Positions 32,191 to 41,298 of a stretch of DNA of 48,068 nucleotides are shown here, one piece after another. The stretch's first letter is position 1, and each line of letters opens with the position of its first letter. Position numbers and translations under genes: made by a program. The notes under the pieces are model-generated. The model saw only the letters and a program-made list of their open reading frames with translations, did not search any database and was not told where the DNA came from. Source of the stretch: Minisyncoccota bacterium (GTDB lineage: Bacteria; Patescibacteriota; Minisyncoccia; Phycocordibacterales; Phycocordibacteraceae); assembly GCA_028695415.1 (NCBI GenBank), contig JAQVIY010000002.1, forward strand, positions 68,883-116,950. Direction: 5' to 3'.

Positions 32191-33289
32191 TCTGCCGCGG
32201 CCGTTAGAACAGTCAGAGTACGAACGATGCGTCGATCTTGTGAAAGAAGATGTAAGCCGCAATCCAACCGTGCAGTCGGCGTATCTTATGGGAGGGGAGT
32301 GGTGTCCCGGCATATCCGATCTTGATATCGTAATTGTATATAAGGACGGTGTGCCGCCGAAGCCGCTCCGCAGCCCCTGGACTCTGTCAGAACAAGCCGC
32401 GTTTATATTCACCCATCGCTACTTGAGTTTTAGCGAGAGCGCTGCCGACCTTTTCTATTTTCTTTATCCAAAAGAGACAGCGCATCTGCGGCGCATCGCT
32501 GGCAGCGACCATTCGTTTATGGAAGTTCCGGAGGCAAATCGTCAGTGGATCTTGGCCGCCATCTTGTTCGACGTGCTAGTCAATAAGCTGTTGCTTTTAA
32601 GGCGTTCCAAGAAGGGGCCGCTCCACATCCGTCAATTGCTTGGCGAGCTGTATTCGCTCGTCTATACGGCGTGGATTGTCCGCGAGATCGGAGGAGTCGA
32701 TATCGATCAGGGATTCGGGGAGCGCATACAGGCATTGCGCACGAACTGGTTCGCGCAGGACGAAACAGCTGCCATACAGACGCTTATGACCCTTCTTGAC
32801 GAAGGACTCGAGCTCGTCGCGAGAGCCGTCGTAGAGCTGGATCGTTTCGTCTCTCGCTCCGGCGGCGCATCCGTGCCGAATGCAGTGTTCTCGAATGATA
32901 CCTATGCAGTAACCGGTATCGACAACTGGTCGTATGATCGGTTCTGTCTCGAATTCGATCGGTCGGTACTGTGGAATGTGCGGCTATTCGGGAAGCGGAT
33001 AGCATCGTATCGGCTCGTGGTGCCGCGCTCGCTCTCGATATTCTTTCATGCGTATATTGGCGGAGAAGGTCCTTTCTCTGAAGCGATGCGTCGACAGGTA
33101 AAGGTCGCCGGAGTTTTGCGCGAGGCTGTGCCGCTTGAAGGGCATGTGCGCGCGGTGAATAAGGCATACGAATCCTCGATAGCAAGCGGGGGATTATTCA
33201 AAATACCATATACCTACGGGCTCGCAGCGAAAAGGACGCTTCGGAGTCGCGTGTTCTGGGGCGCTGTCAGATTCTTGAGAGACCTATGA
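32174..33289 (+). CDS. Second nucleotidyltransferase-fold protein
   Basis: 371 residues from ATG 32174, overlapping the previous gene by 17 bp; a GTG at 32150 is in frame but less likely. It has MGGEWCPGISDLDIVIVY at 39-56, the nucleotidyltransferase GG/GS and DxD pattern (Asp49, Asp51). The remainder is helical and not recognised, ending in a basic region. Its layout parallels the preceding gene, suggesting an ancient duplication. It is followed by a deacetylase gene with a 4-bp overlap. Confidence 0.65.
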   Translation: MPQHHNLPRPLEQSEYERCVDLVKEDVSRNPTVQSAYLMGGEWCPGISDLDIVIVYKDGVPPKPLRSPWTLSEQAAFIFTHRYLSFSESAADLFYFLYPKETAHLRRIAGSDHSFMEVPEANRQWILAAILFDVLVNKLLLLRRSKKGPLHIRQLLGELYSLVYTAWIVREIGGVDIDQGFGERIQALRTNWFAQDETAAIQTLMTLLDEGLELVARAVVELDRFVSRSGGASVPNAVFSNDTYAVTGIDNWSYDRFCLEFDRSVLWNVRLFGKRIASYRLVVPRSLSIFFHAYIGGEGPFSEAMRRQVKVAGVLREAVPLEGHVRAVNKAYESSIASGGLFKIPYTYGLAAKRTLRSRVFWGAVRFLRDL

Positions 33290-34038
33290 ACAAATTTTCA
33301 TTCACAACAAGCTGGGACGACGGTTCTGTCCACGATCTTAAGGTGGCCGAATTGTTGTCGCGCCACGGCCTCAAGGGTACATTCTACATACCGGAGACAT
33401 TCGATGGCGTAGGGGGGAAATACGCGTCCTACGATCGACGACTCACAGAGAGCGAGATACACTCTCTTGCTCAAACGCAGGAGATAGGCGGACATACGAT
33501 GAGTCACCGCCGCCTGACCTCTCTCCCTCTCGAAGAAGCATCGCGCGAGATCAGTGACTGTCGGGATTTTATTCAAGGCATTACCGGTGAGGCCCCGAAG
33601 ATGTTTGCCTTTCCTGGCGGCGCGTTCAACGAGTCTCTCGTTGAGATTGTGCGGGAAGCGGGGTTTATCGCCGCTCGCACGACAAGGAAAGGGGTTACCA
33701 GAATCGCGGAGTCAGCGCCGCAGGTGATGGATGTAACGATTGTCTGTCAGCCGTACCCTTTCAGGCGGGTAGACAAGAATCACTACTATTGGGGAAAGCT
33801 TCTCGAGCCTCTTGCTCTGTATTCGCCGCGCCGCTATGCGCTCTCGTGGCAGAGTCTGGCGCGCGCCTGGTTCAAGAAAGCGTATGCTGACGGCGATTAT
33901 TTTCATCTATACGGGCACTCGTGGGAGATAGAGAAATATGATATGTGGCATGAGCTCGACTCGTTCTTCGCGTTTGTGCGCGAACATAACGACATCATTT
34001 TGGGTTCAAATAGCGAGGTGGTACCATCGAGAAAATGA
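33286..34038 (+). CDS. Polysaccharide deacetylase (NodB/CE4 family)
   Basis: A 250-residue enzyme that removes N- or O-acetyl groups from glycans. CE4 motif 1 is TTSWDDGS (Asp11, Asp12, with Trp in place of the usual Phe), and the metal triad is completed by HTMSH (His70, His74). Motif 3 is FAFPGGAFN near 105-113. No signal peptide is present, so it may act in the cytoplasm on a lipid-linked intermediate. It overlaps both neighbours by 4 bp. Confidence 0.88.
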   Translation: MNKFSFTTSWDDGSVHDLKVAELLSRHGLKGTFYIPETFDGVGGKYASYDRRLTESEIHSLAQTQEIGGHTMSHRRLTSLPLEEASREISDCRDFIQGITGEAPKMFAFPGGAFNESLVEIVREAGFIAARTTRKGVTRIAESAPQVMDVTIVCQPYPFRRVDKNHYYWGKLLEPLALYSPRRYALSWQSLARAWFKKAYADGDYFHLYGHSWEIEKYDMWHELDSFFAFVREHNDIILGSNSEVVPSRK

Positions 34039-35270
34039 AAATCGCCTTCGTACATGACAACCCTCCGGCGCGCGGGTTCGCCGGGGCTACCAACTCCACC
34101 TACGACCTCGCGCTCGGTATGCAGAAAGCGGGACACGATGTCACCATTATCACGACCTGTCGAGACGCAGGTGAGGCGGGAGAGAGCACCTTTTTGGGAA
34201 TGAGGGTATTCACAATCGCGAGCGATTATTCCGGGAAGTGGCGCAGCTATGTAAGCCTGTATAACCGACCGGTTATCCGGCGGGTCAAGAGCATCCTTGA
34301 AGAAATCAAGCCTGATATCGTGCATATAAATAATATCCACTTCTACCTGTCCTATCATATTCTCAAGGTTGCGAAGCGGTATGCAGGATCGGTTGTGATG
34401 ACATTCCGCGATGTGATGCCATTCAATTTCGCGAAGCTGACCACGAAACGGTATCTCGAACATTTCGACTACCATACGACATGGCTCGATCATCTCGAAC
34501 AGGCCGGAAAACGCTGGAATCCGATCCGCAACTTCTGCATTAGGCGGTATGTGAGATTCCCGGACAAATTGTTCGCGGTGAGCGGCGCGCTTCGCGACGC
34601 ACTCGCCGCGAACGGTATTCCTGGCGTGACGGTGGTACATACGGGCGCTGATATCGCTGACTGGCAGGTTGAGCCTGCTGAAACAGCTCGGCGCAAAGCA
34701 TCCTTTGGTGTCGAAAACCAGAAGGTTATTCTCTTTAGCGGTCGTTTGAGCGACGCGAAGGGCGGTCGACCGTTACTCGAGGCAATGATTACCATCGCCG
34801 CAGCTGTTCCGGACGCTGTCCTGCTCGTTGTAGCAAAAGATGATGCTCATACTGAAGTGCTGAAGCAGAGAGCATCTGCACTCGGTATCGGTAATCGTCT
34901 GCAGGTGACAGGATGGATTGATTCGAGAGATATGAAATACGCGTATGCCTGTGCGGACGTCGTCGTGGTGCCCTCCATCTGCTTCGACTCGTTCCCGCGC
35001 GTGGTGCTTGAGGCGATGGCGTCGGGGAAACCGGTTATCGGCACCTGCTTCGGAGGCGCACGCGAGATTATTCAGGATGACGAGACGGGGTATGTCGTCA
35101 ATCCGCTTCATCCCGATGAGATCGCCGAGAAAGCAATCGAGCTGCTGCAGAATCTCGAGAAAAGGGAGCGGTTTGGACACGCCGGCCGCGAACGGGTCAA
35201 GAAAGAATTCAGTCTGGAGAAATCTATAGAGGCATATCTCTCGTGGTATAAACGATTGCTGAAGGTATGA
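34035..35270 (+). CDS. Glycosyltransferase family 4 (GT-B)
   Basis: A 411-residue GT-B enzyme. The N-terminal loop ARGFAGATNSTYDLALGMQK corresponds to the GG acceptor loop. The donor domain has ILFSGRLSDAKGGRPLLEAM and SICFDSFPRVVLEAMASGKP near the end, with the EX7E-like block. No membrane segment is seen. It is part of a 4-bp-overlap chain with the deacetylase before it and another transferase after it. Confidence 0.9.
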   Translation: MKIAFVHDNPPARGFAGATNSTYDLALGMQKAGHDVTIITTCRDAGEAGESTFLGMRVFTIASDYSGKWRSYVSLYNRPVIRRVKSILEEIKPDIVHINNIHFYLSYHILKVAKRYAGSVVMTFRDVMPFNFAKLTTKRYLEHFDYHTTWLDHLEQAGKRWNPIRNFCIRRYVRFPDKLFAVSGALRDALAANGIPGVTVVHTGADIADWQVEPAETARRKASFGVENQKVILFSGRLSDAKGGRPLLEAMITIAAAVPDAVLLVVAKDDAHTEVLKQRASALGIGNRLQVTGWIDSRDMKYAYACADVVVVPSICFDSFPRVVLEAMASGKPVIGTCFGGAREIIQDDETGYVVNPLHPDEIAEKAIELLQNLEKRERFGHAGRERVKKEFSLEKSIEAYLSWYKRLLKV

Positions 35271-36403
35271 ACGTAAAGACTCTTTTCCAGAAGATTCTGA
35301 AACGATTGCGTGGCGGGAGAGTCATCTTGCGTCCTTCGGTAGTGTCGCGCGGCCGGGTCCTGCTCTCCTATAAGACCGATCCGTTCTTCGATTTCGATAA
35401 GAAAGAGGCGTACCACAGCAATATGTGGGAATGCCGCGAGATTGCAAACATCTTTCTGCGACTCGGGTACACGGTCGATGTTATCGACTGGTTCGACTAC
35501 CAGTTTGTGCCGCACGAGCGCTACGACTATTTCATTGACCTTGGGTTGCAGATGCGGCGGATAGGCGGGCGGCTGAACGCAGATTGCGTGAAAGTCTTTC
35601 ATACGACGACCTCGCACTGGCGCTTTAATAATGCGGCGGAGAGAGAGCGGCTCGCTGCGCTCGCCGCAAGACGCGGTGCGGAGCTCAAACCGCGCCGGCT
35701 GTTGGCAGAATCGTTCGGCGTCGAAGACGCCGACTTTTGTACGCTCATCGGGAATGGAGCGACCGAGAGTACCTATGCGTTCGCGAACAAGAAGATGCAT
35801 CGCATCCCCGTCTCGACGGCGCGCACGCACCCCTTCCCGGATAAGAGAGATATCGAGAGAGCGAAGAAGAATTTTATATGGCTCGGCGGTGTCGGCGCGG
35901 TGCATAAGGGCCTCGATCTCGTGCTCGAAGCGTTCGCCTTGATGCCCGAATACCATCTCACGGTCTGCGGAGATGTGGCAACAGAGACGGATTTTGCAGA
36001 CGAATATCGCCGCGAGCTCTACGAGACGGAAAACATAACCTATAGGGGCCGGGTGGATATCGGCGGAGATGCTTTCAGTGCTCTAGCAAATACGGCTATC
36101 GCCGCGATAAATCCGTCTTGTGCGGAAGGACAGAGTGTCACCGCGATCGATTGTATGCACGCAGGGCTTATCCCGGTGCTTACGGCAGAGACGGGCGTCG
36201 ACACGGGCGATTTTGGTGTGCGGATCGACGAACCGACAGTTGACGGAATCGTGCGGGTCGTCCGCACGATTGCAGCTATGGAGAACGACGAGCTTGTGCG
36301 GCGTTCGAGAGAGGCGTGGAAATACGCAAGGAAGAACAATACCCGGGAACGATTTTCTGAAGAGTTCACAAAATTTGTTACAATGCTTGAGAAAGACACT
36401 TAA
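35267..36403 (+). CDS. Glycosyltransferase (GT-B, GT1/GT4-like)
   Basis: A 378-residue protein with a GT-B donor domain: FIWLGGVGAVHKGLDLVLEA near 203-222, then YHLTVCGDV, and a late INPSCAEGQSVTAIDCMHAG in place of the usual EX7E block. The first Glu is kept (CAEGQS), but the second is Asp (AIDCMHAG), an unusual variation that could affect activity. The N-terminal domain begins with a basic stretch. The gene overlaps the previous one by 4 bp and precedes a methyltransferase by three bases. Confidence 0.8.
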   Translation: MNVKTLFQKILKRLRGGRVILRPSVVSRGRVLLSYKTDPFFDFDKKEAYHSNMWECREIANIFLRLGYTVDVIDWFDYQFVPHERYDYFIDLGLQMRRIGGRLNADCVKVFHTTTSHWRFNNAAERERLAALAARRGAELKPRRLLAESFGVEDADFCTLIGNGATESTYAFANKKMHRIPVSTARTHPFPDKRDIERAKKNFIWLGGVGAVHKGLDLVLEAFALMPEYHLTVCGDVATETDFADEYRRELYETENITYRGRVDIGGDAFSALANTAIAAINPSCAEGQSVTAIDCMHAGLIPVLTAETGVDTGDFGVRIDEPTVDGIVRVVRTIAAMENDELVRRSREAWKYARKNNTRERFSEEFTKFVTMLEKDT

Positions 36404-36406
36404 TAT

Positions 36407-37201
36407 ATGGAATCTTCTACTCACGAGTCTGTGCTTTCCGTTGATACGCAAAAATGGCTTGATGCGCAGGCATTCGAGAGTCGATGTTGGGTCGTTGATA
36501 ACCAGAAGAATTCGCGGCTCCAGGTAGTCATGAAGTTCTTGAGAGCTTTGAAAAAAAGTCCGCGCCATTTCTTCGAACTGCTTACCTTCCGCGATTTCTA
36601 TGCGGGCGACGACTGGAATTTCTGGTGGAAGGAGAAATTCGACGAATACCGGGTGCTTCCGGCGCATCTGCACAAAGCGCTTGAGGTCGGCAGCGGCCCC
36701 TATACCAATATTCGTCTCATCAGTAAGTTGAAGCGTATCGATGAGATACACTGCGTCGATCCGCTTATGGAGCTGTATAAAAGCTTCAAGTTGAATTGGC
36801 TTGCGGAGATGGTGAAGAAGGGGAGGGTGCATGCGCATACCGGCAAAGGCGAATCACTCGATTTTCCGAATGATTCGTTCGACCTTGTAGTGTGCAATAA
36901 CGTTCTCGATCACGTGCAGGATGCATCTGCGTGCCTTTCCGAAATCCATAGAGTCTTGAAACCGGGCGGCTGGTTCGTTTTCGGCCAGGACTTGAGCAAT
37001 AAGGAGGATATCGAAAGACAACATCGAGAAGACAGGGGATATGTCGGTCACCCGATAAAACTTAATGAAAAGACACTCGACACGCTTCTTTCTGACAATT
37101 ACGATATCAAACTGAAAAAAATCCTGCCGCGCGAAGCGGGCCGTAACCCACGCCATCACTGCGGCACCTATCTGTCTATAGGGGTAAAACACAGCAAGTA
37201 A
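36407..37201 (+). CDS. Class I SAM-dependent methyltransferase
   Basis: A 264-residue methyltransferase. The SAM loop is LEVGSGPYTN (about 91-100), followed by IHCVDPLMELYK. After that come the downstream motif FDLVVCNNVLDHVQD and a LKPGGWFVFGQDLS strand. This is the Methyltransf_11-like pattern. It probably methylates a sugar of the polymer, given its place at the end of the transferase run. The N-terminal 80 residues are unrelated to known motifs. Confidence 0.85.
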   Translation: MESSTHESVLSVDTQKWLDAQAFESRCWVVDNQKNSRLQVVMKFLRALKKSPRHFFELLTFRDFYAGDDWNFWWKEKFDEYRVLPAHLHKALEVGSGPYTNIRLISKLKRIDEIHCVDPLMELYKSFKLNWLAEMVKKGRVHAHTGKGESLDFPNDSFDLVVCNNVLDHVQDASACLSEIHRVLKPGGWFVFGQDLSNKEDIERQHREDRGYVGHPIKLNEKTLDTLLSDNYDIKLKKILPREAGRNPRHHCGTYLSIGVKHSK

Positions 37202-37216
37202 CTTCTTATCCTAAAG

Positions 37217-37222
37217 TATAGT
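37217..37222 (+). promoter_or_regulatory. -10 box of nonulosonate operon
   Basis: TATAGT, 17 bases before ATG 37240. It likely starts transcription of the NeuA/NeuB-like module. Confidence 0.5.
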
Positions 37223-37239
37223 TACTACTATTGAATATC

Positions 37240-37926
37240 ATGAATATTTACGCCATTATTCCCGCACGGAGCGGTTCAAAAGGGGTACCGGACAAAAACA
37301 TCAGGAAGGTGGCTGGCAAGGAGCTGATCGGTCATGCGATTGAGTTCGCCAAGAAGCTGCCAGTCACGAAGATTATCTGCTCCACCGACTCAGAACACTA
37401 TGCAGAGATCGCACGCCAATACGGAGCAGAAGTGCCGTTTCTTCGATCTGCTGCCGCATCGCACGATACCGCTATGGAACAGGACATCCTCGAGGACTTG
37501 TATAACAAGTTCGATGAGCATGACATTGCATATCCGGACATATTCGTTTGGTTGCGTCCGACATTTGTCTTTAGAGATGTCGACGACGTGACGGAATGTA
37601 TCACCAGGCTTCGCAATGAGCCGCAATTGACGTCCTGCAGGGTAGTCGTTGAGGCTGAGTCGCGTCTATATCATGATGAGAACGGGTTGCTGAAACCAAA
37701 TTTCGATGACAAGGGAAAATCTATGATACGCAGGCAAGAGGTCGAGAAAGCATACCGGGTATATCTCACGGATGTTTTCAGGGGTGTGCCGAAAAATTGC
37801 GGGGCGGATTTTTTGGGCAATCGCGTTGGTTATGTCGTCGCGAACAAGCTTTGCGGCATCGATATCGATGATGAACAAGACTTGTTTATAGCGACAAAAA
37901 TGATAGAGTCACTTTCTCATGAATAA
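37240..37926 (+). CDS. CMP-acylneuraminate (nonulosonate) cytidylyltransferase, NeuA-like
   Basis: This 228-residue enzyme activates a nine-carbon sugar acid with CTP to give the CMP-sugar. It has the N-terminal motif IIPARSGSKGVPDKN (6-20), a hallmark of the cytidylyltransferase family, and CSTDSEHYAEIA at about 47-58. The end, CGIDIDDEQDL, is also typical. ATG 37240 is chosen over a TTG at 37231. It overlaps the NeuB-like gene by 8 bp. Which nonulosonate it uses (Neu5Ac, Leg, Pse or KDN) cannot be read from the sequence. Confidence 0.88.
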   Translation: MNIYAIIPARSGSKGVPDKNIRKVAGKELIGHAIEFAKKLPVTKIICSTDSEHYAEIARQYGAEVPFLRSAAASHDTAMEQDILEDLYNKFDEHDIAYPDIFVWLRPTFVFRDVDDVTECITRLRNEPQLTSCRVVVEAESRLYHDENGLLKPNFDDKGKSMIRRQEVEKAYRVYLTDVFRGVPKNCGADFLGNRVGYVVANKLCGIDIDDEQDLFIATKMIESLSHE

Positions 37927-38782
37927 CGACAAGGTTGTCATTGTTGCAGAAATAACGACCAATCATCTCGGCGATGTCGAGCGCCTCAAGCGCATGGTGC
38001 GCCTTGCCAAGGAGGCGGGTGCCGATCTCATCAAGATACAGAAAAGGAACGTCGAAACGTTCTATCCGGCAGGGAAGCTCGATGAACCATACGAATCGCC
38101 GTTCGGCAGCACGTGGGGGCACTTCAGACACGGGATTGAGCTGTCGCTCTCCGACATCGAGGAGCTTGATAAGGAATGCAAAAAGGTCGGGATTGACTGG
38201 TTCGCATCGGTCTTGGATATGCCGTCATTCGATCATCTGGGACCGTTCAAACGGAATCTCCTGAAATTACCGTCGACCATCTCTGAACACACTGATCTCC
38301 ACGCGAAGGTCGCCGAACGGCATCGCGGACCCGTTGTTATATCGACCGGATACACCTCACCCGATTACGAGCAATACATCCAAGACGTTTTCAAGGAGAA
38401 CGAGAAGATTTATCTGTTGCAATGCACCTCGGCATATCCGGTGCCGCCGGAAGATTGTTCCGTGTCTGTCGTCCGGCACTACCACCATTTGAGCAAGAAA
38501 AATCCGCAAATCGTACCGGGCTACTCAAGCCACGATAACGGCTCGCTTGGCTGTATGCTCGCCGTTGCGGCGGGCGCAAAGATGATTGAAAAGCATGTGA
38601 AGATAGGCGACACGCCATGGATGCATTTTCAGGATGTGGCGCTTGATCTTGAAAACGGCGAATTCGCTCAATTCGTGAAAGACATTCGTATGGCGGAACG
38701 CATGTGCGGAGACGAGACTAAGACAATCAAGGCGAGCGAGTGGCATAAGTACACTCACATTCCAAAAATACCCGGGCAGTAA
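37919..38782 (+). CDS. NeuB-family nonulosonic acid synthase
   Basis: NeuB-type enzymes condense PEP with a six-carbon sugar to form a nonulosonate. The 287-residue protein has the TIM-barrel start VAEITTNHLGD (9-19), IKIQKRNVETFY, STGYTS and GYSSHDNGSLGCMLAVAAGA with the conserved SHD. KHVKIGDTPWMHFQDVALD follows near the end. It stops before the usual C-terminal SAF (antifreeze-like) domain of about 60-70 residues. It follows a NeuA-like gene and precedes an IMPase-like phosphatase. Confidence 0.85.
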   Translation: MNNDKVVIVAEITTNHLGDVERLKRMVRLAKEAGADLIKIQKRNVETFYPAGKLDEPYESPFGSTWGHFRHGIELSLSDIEELDKECKKVGIDWFASVLDMPSFDHLGPFKRNLLKLPSTISEHTDLHAKVAERHRGPVVISTGYTSPDYEQYIQDVFKENEKIYLLQCTSAYPVPPEDCSVSVVRHYHHLSKKNPQIVPGYSSHDNGSLGCMLAVAAGAKMIEKHVKIGDTPWMHFQDVALDLENGEFAQFVKDIRMAERMCGDETKTIKASEWHKYTHIPKIPGQ

Positions 38783-38790
38783 GGACCGCT

Positions 38791-39492
38791 ATGCCGAACC
38801 AAACGATCTCAAGGAACATTGCAGATATCATCGCACAGAATCTTCCCGAGATTTGCCGGCTTCGTGCGATGCGGGTTATGAAAGAAGACGGGAGTTATGT
38901 GACGGAGGGCGACGTATTGTGCGAGCGGCTAGTTGCCGATTATGTTCGGACAATGCCGAGAGACTTCGAGCTCATCTCGGAAGAGATGGATCTCTCGGCA
39001 TTCACCTATGACCCGACGAAGAGCTACATCGTGCTTGATCCGGTCGATGGTACGGAGAATTTTACGAGCGGTCTCAAGGAGTGGGGCGTTTCGGTCTCTG
39101 TCTACGTCGCGGGGGCGCATACCGAATCGATGCTCCTATTGCCCGAGCTCGGTCTGCAGATGGTGACGGGGGATGAGTTCGTGCGGCGCGAATCAAGAAT
39201 ACATGGGCTGTCTTCGACTTTGGACAAGAAGTATTTTCTTACTCTCTCAGACGGCAGGGAATACCGTATCACCGGATGCTGCGTCTTCAATATGTACAAT
39301 GTCATCTCGGGCTCATTCGCAACCTTTGAGAATCCGAAAGGTGCTCGCGTTTGGGACATTCTCGCCGGTCTGAATCTCGCGCTCGAACACGATCTCGCCG
39401 TGACCGTGGATGGGAAGCCGTACACGGGCGAATTCCTGCCGGATCTGTCGAAGAAGTATCGCTTCAAGGTCGAGGGTAAACAGGGTTCGTGA
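38791..39492 (+). CDS. Inositol monophosphatase-family sugar phosphatase
   Basis: A 233-residue Mg-dependent phosphatase. It has the metal site LISEEMD (Glu64-Glu65) and the family motif DPVDGTENF (83-91, with Asp83 and Asp86). A later ARVWDILAGLNLA holds the third metal Asp. In E. coli relatives act on inositol-P, PAP or fructose-1,6-P2. Here it may remove the phosphate from a nonulosonate-9-phosphate, a step some synthesis routes need; this is inference from position. No Shine-Dalgarno is seen. Confidence 0.85.
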   Translation: MPNQTISRNIADIIAQNLPEICRLRAMRVMKEDGSYVTEGDVLCERLVADYVRTMPRDFELISEEMDLSAFTYDPTKSYIVLDPVDGTENFTSGLKEWGVSVSVYVAGAHTESMLLLPELGLQMVTGDEFVRRESRIHGLSSTLDKKYFLTLSDGREYRITGCCVFNMYNVISGSFATFENPKGARVWDILAGLNLALEHDLAVTVDGKPYTGEFLPDLSKKYRFKVEGKQGS

Positions 39493-39510
39493 TACGATGC
39501 GCTAATCACT

Positions 39511-41298
39511 ATGGAACAGCGATCGGCGCTTGTCGTCTTTGGTAACAAGCTTCCTCGGAGGTGGACACAAACCCGTCATCGGTACGACACTGTCGTGGCG
39601 CACGAGACATTGCGGAACGAGATAGAAGCGCGCGGCGAAGAATGGATTGATCTCGACGGGTTGATCGGGGCAGGGAGTATTTACGAAGCGAGCGTCATGC
39701 TCGAAGAACTCTCCCGATTGACATTTCCAGACGGAACGCGCGTCGCGAAAGCGTGCGTCTATGAAGGGTACGAATTGTGGTGGATGAATTACAACAGCCT
39801 CTTCCGTTTCTATTGTCTGCCCTATACACAACACCGGAAGCTTCTTGAATACCTGCGAGAGTTTCGCCGCGTACATTTTTATCGACCTCCGTATCAGAAT
39901 CTTTTTTTGCACTATCTCCGTGCGCACGGGTGTGAGACGGAACTTCTTCCCGAACCGGAACTGACGAGCCCATCTCTCCTTCCGTTCGGCGTTGCTATCC
40001 AAATCGCGCTTACGCTCCTATTTCTCCCGATACTCGTGATACGGCGGCATCACCTCATGGTATTCATCGGCGACAAGTTCGAAAAGGGAAAAGACTACGA
40101 TTTCAGATTGAAGTTCATCTATCAGGAATTGCGACAAAAGAGCATTGTTTTTGTCGAATTTGTCAGGAGCTTGGAGTCGTGGAAGACCATCATCCAGCAT
40201 GCGTTCATACGAAGACGCCCCGTCATTTATTCAGAAGCGATAGCCTTCGTCGGACGCTTCGCGAGCTTCATCACAGGCGGACGCCGTCGCGGCTTGCGTG
40301 AATTCGGACCGCACCTGTTCCGGTCAGTGACAGACCCGGACGCCCGATTCAGATTCTTGATTGCGACCCAGTATCTTCATACCGTCTACGATGATATTTG
40401 GGCGATACGCATCATGGCGAGACTCTTGAGAGCGATTGGTATTCGCACAGCGATTATAGAAGTGGCTTCGGAACGCACCTTTCATTCGGTGCTTGGTTGC
40501 AAGATGGATGCAATACCGACGGTCGGCATCCTGCATGGCGTCGTTTCTCGACAGTACATTCCGCACGATTTTATGCCTTGCTTTGATGGAGAAAAATCGA
40601 TGTCTATCGATAGGTATGGCGTTTGGAGTGAATGGTGGAAGGAGTATTACGAGAAAAATGGAAAGGCATATCGCCCGGAGCAGCTATTCGTATCCGGCCC
40701 AATGCGTCCTTTGGAAGCAGGCTCAGAACCGGAGCTCGGCACGACTTCAGGCGGGGAAGATCTTCTCAAGGTCTTGTTCATCAGCGAACAGATGGGCTAC
40801 TCGCCTGAAGTTGTGCCGTACCTGAAGAAGCTCGTCGAAACGAAGGATATCGATTTGTATGTGAAATTCCGCCCCTATCGCGATGGTTTTGAGACATGGA
40901 TTACCAACCATGAGCCTGAGCTTCTTCGCAATGTGAAGATATTGCGCGGGAGCGTGTCAGAGGCTGTCGCACAATGCGATGTCGTTGTCGGTTCGCACAG
41001 TACGGCGGCACTCGAGGCGCTCCTTAAGCTTAAACCGCCGATTTTCTACGCGACGGAGAAGTGGGGCGACTACTTCAATCTCGAGGGGTATGACTATACA
41101 TACCGACTGTTTGCTAAGACGCCGGAAGATCTAGTGGCGTGTCTTATGAAGAGCAGGCAGATTCCTCTGGAAACACTCAAGGAACTTCGCGAGAGATTCT
41201 TCGGCGATCCTTATCGAAACGGCAGTGCGTGGGTCGTCGACCAGGCGGAACAACTTCTCAAGAATGCAGAGAAGTCTCGCGGTTTTTTCGGACGATAA
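39511..41298 (+). CDS. Large putative capsule-type glycosyltransferase, possibly a nonulosonate transferase
   Basis: A 595-residue protein. One hydrophobic helix at about 168-185 may tie it to the membrane. The C-terminal third reads like a GT-B donor domain of capsule or polysialyltransferase-like proteins: VLFISEQMGYSPEVVPYLKK, YVKFRPYRDG, and VVGSHSTAALEALLKLKPPI, where HST/S is a nucleotide-binding turn. Family assignment is weak. Because it directly follows the CMP-nonulosonate genes, it is the best candidate in this locus to use that donor. It overlaps the convergent minus-strand methyltransferase by 41 bp. Confidence 0.55.
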   Translation: MEQRSALVVFGNKLPRRWTQTRHRYDTVVAHETLRNEIEARGEEWIDLDGLIGAGSIYEASVMLEELSRLTFPDGTRVAKACVYEGYELWWMNYNSLFRFYCLPYTQHRKLLEYLREFRRVHFYRPPYQNLFLHYLRAHGCETELLPEPELTSPSLLPFGVAIQIALTLLFLPILVIRRHHLMVFIGDKFEKGKDYDFRLKFIYQELRQKSIVFVEFVRSLESWKTIIQHAFIRRRPVIYSEAIAFVGRFASFITGGRRRGLREFGPHLFRSVTDPDARFRFLIATQYLHTVYDDIWAIRIMARLLRAIGIRTAIIEVASERTFHSVLGCKMDAIPTVGILHGVVSRQYIPHDFMPCFDGEKSMSIDRYGVWSEWWKEYYEKNGKAYRPEQLFVSGPMRPLEAGSEPELGTTSGGEDLLKVLFISEQMGYSPEVVPYLKKLVETKDIDLYVKFRPYRDGFETWITNHEPELLRNVKILRGSVSEAVAQCDVVVGSHSTAALEALLKLKPPIFYATEKWGDYFNLEGYDYTYRLFAKTPEDLVACLMKSRQIPLETLKELRERFFGDPYRNGSAWVVDQAEQLLKNAEKSRGFFGR

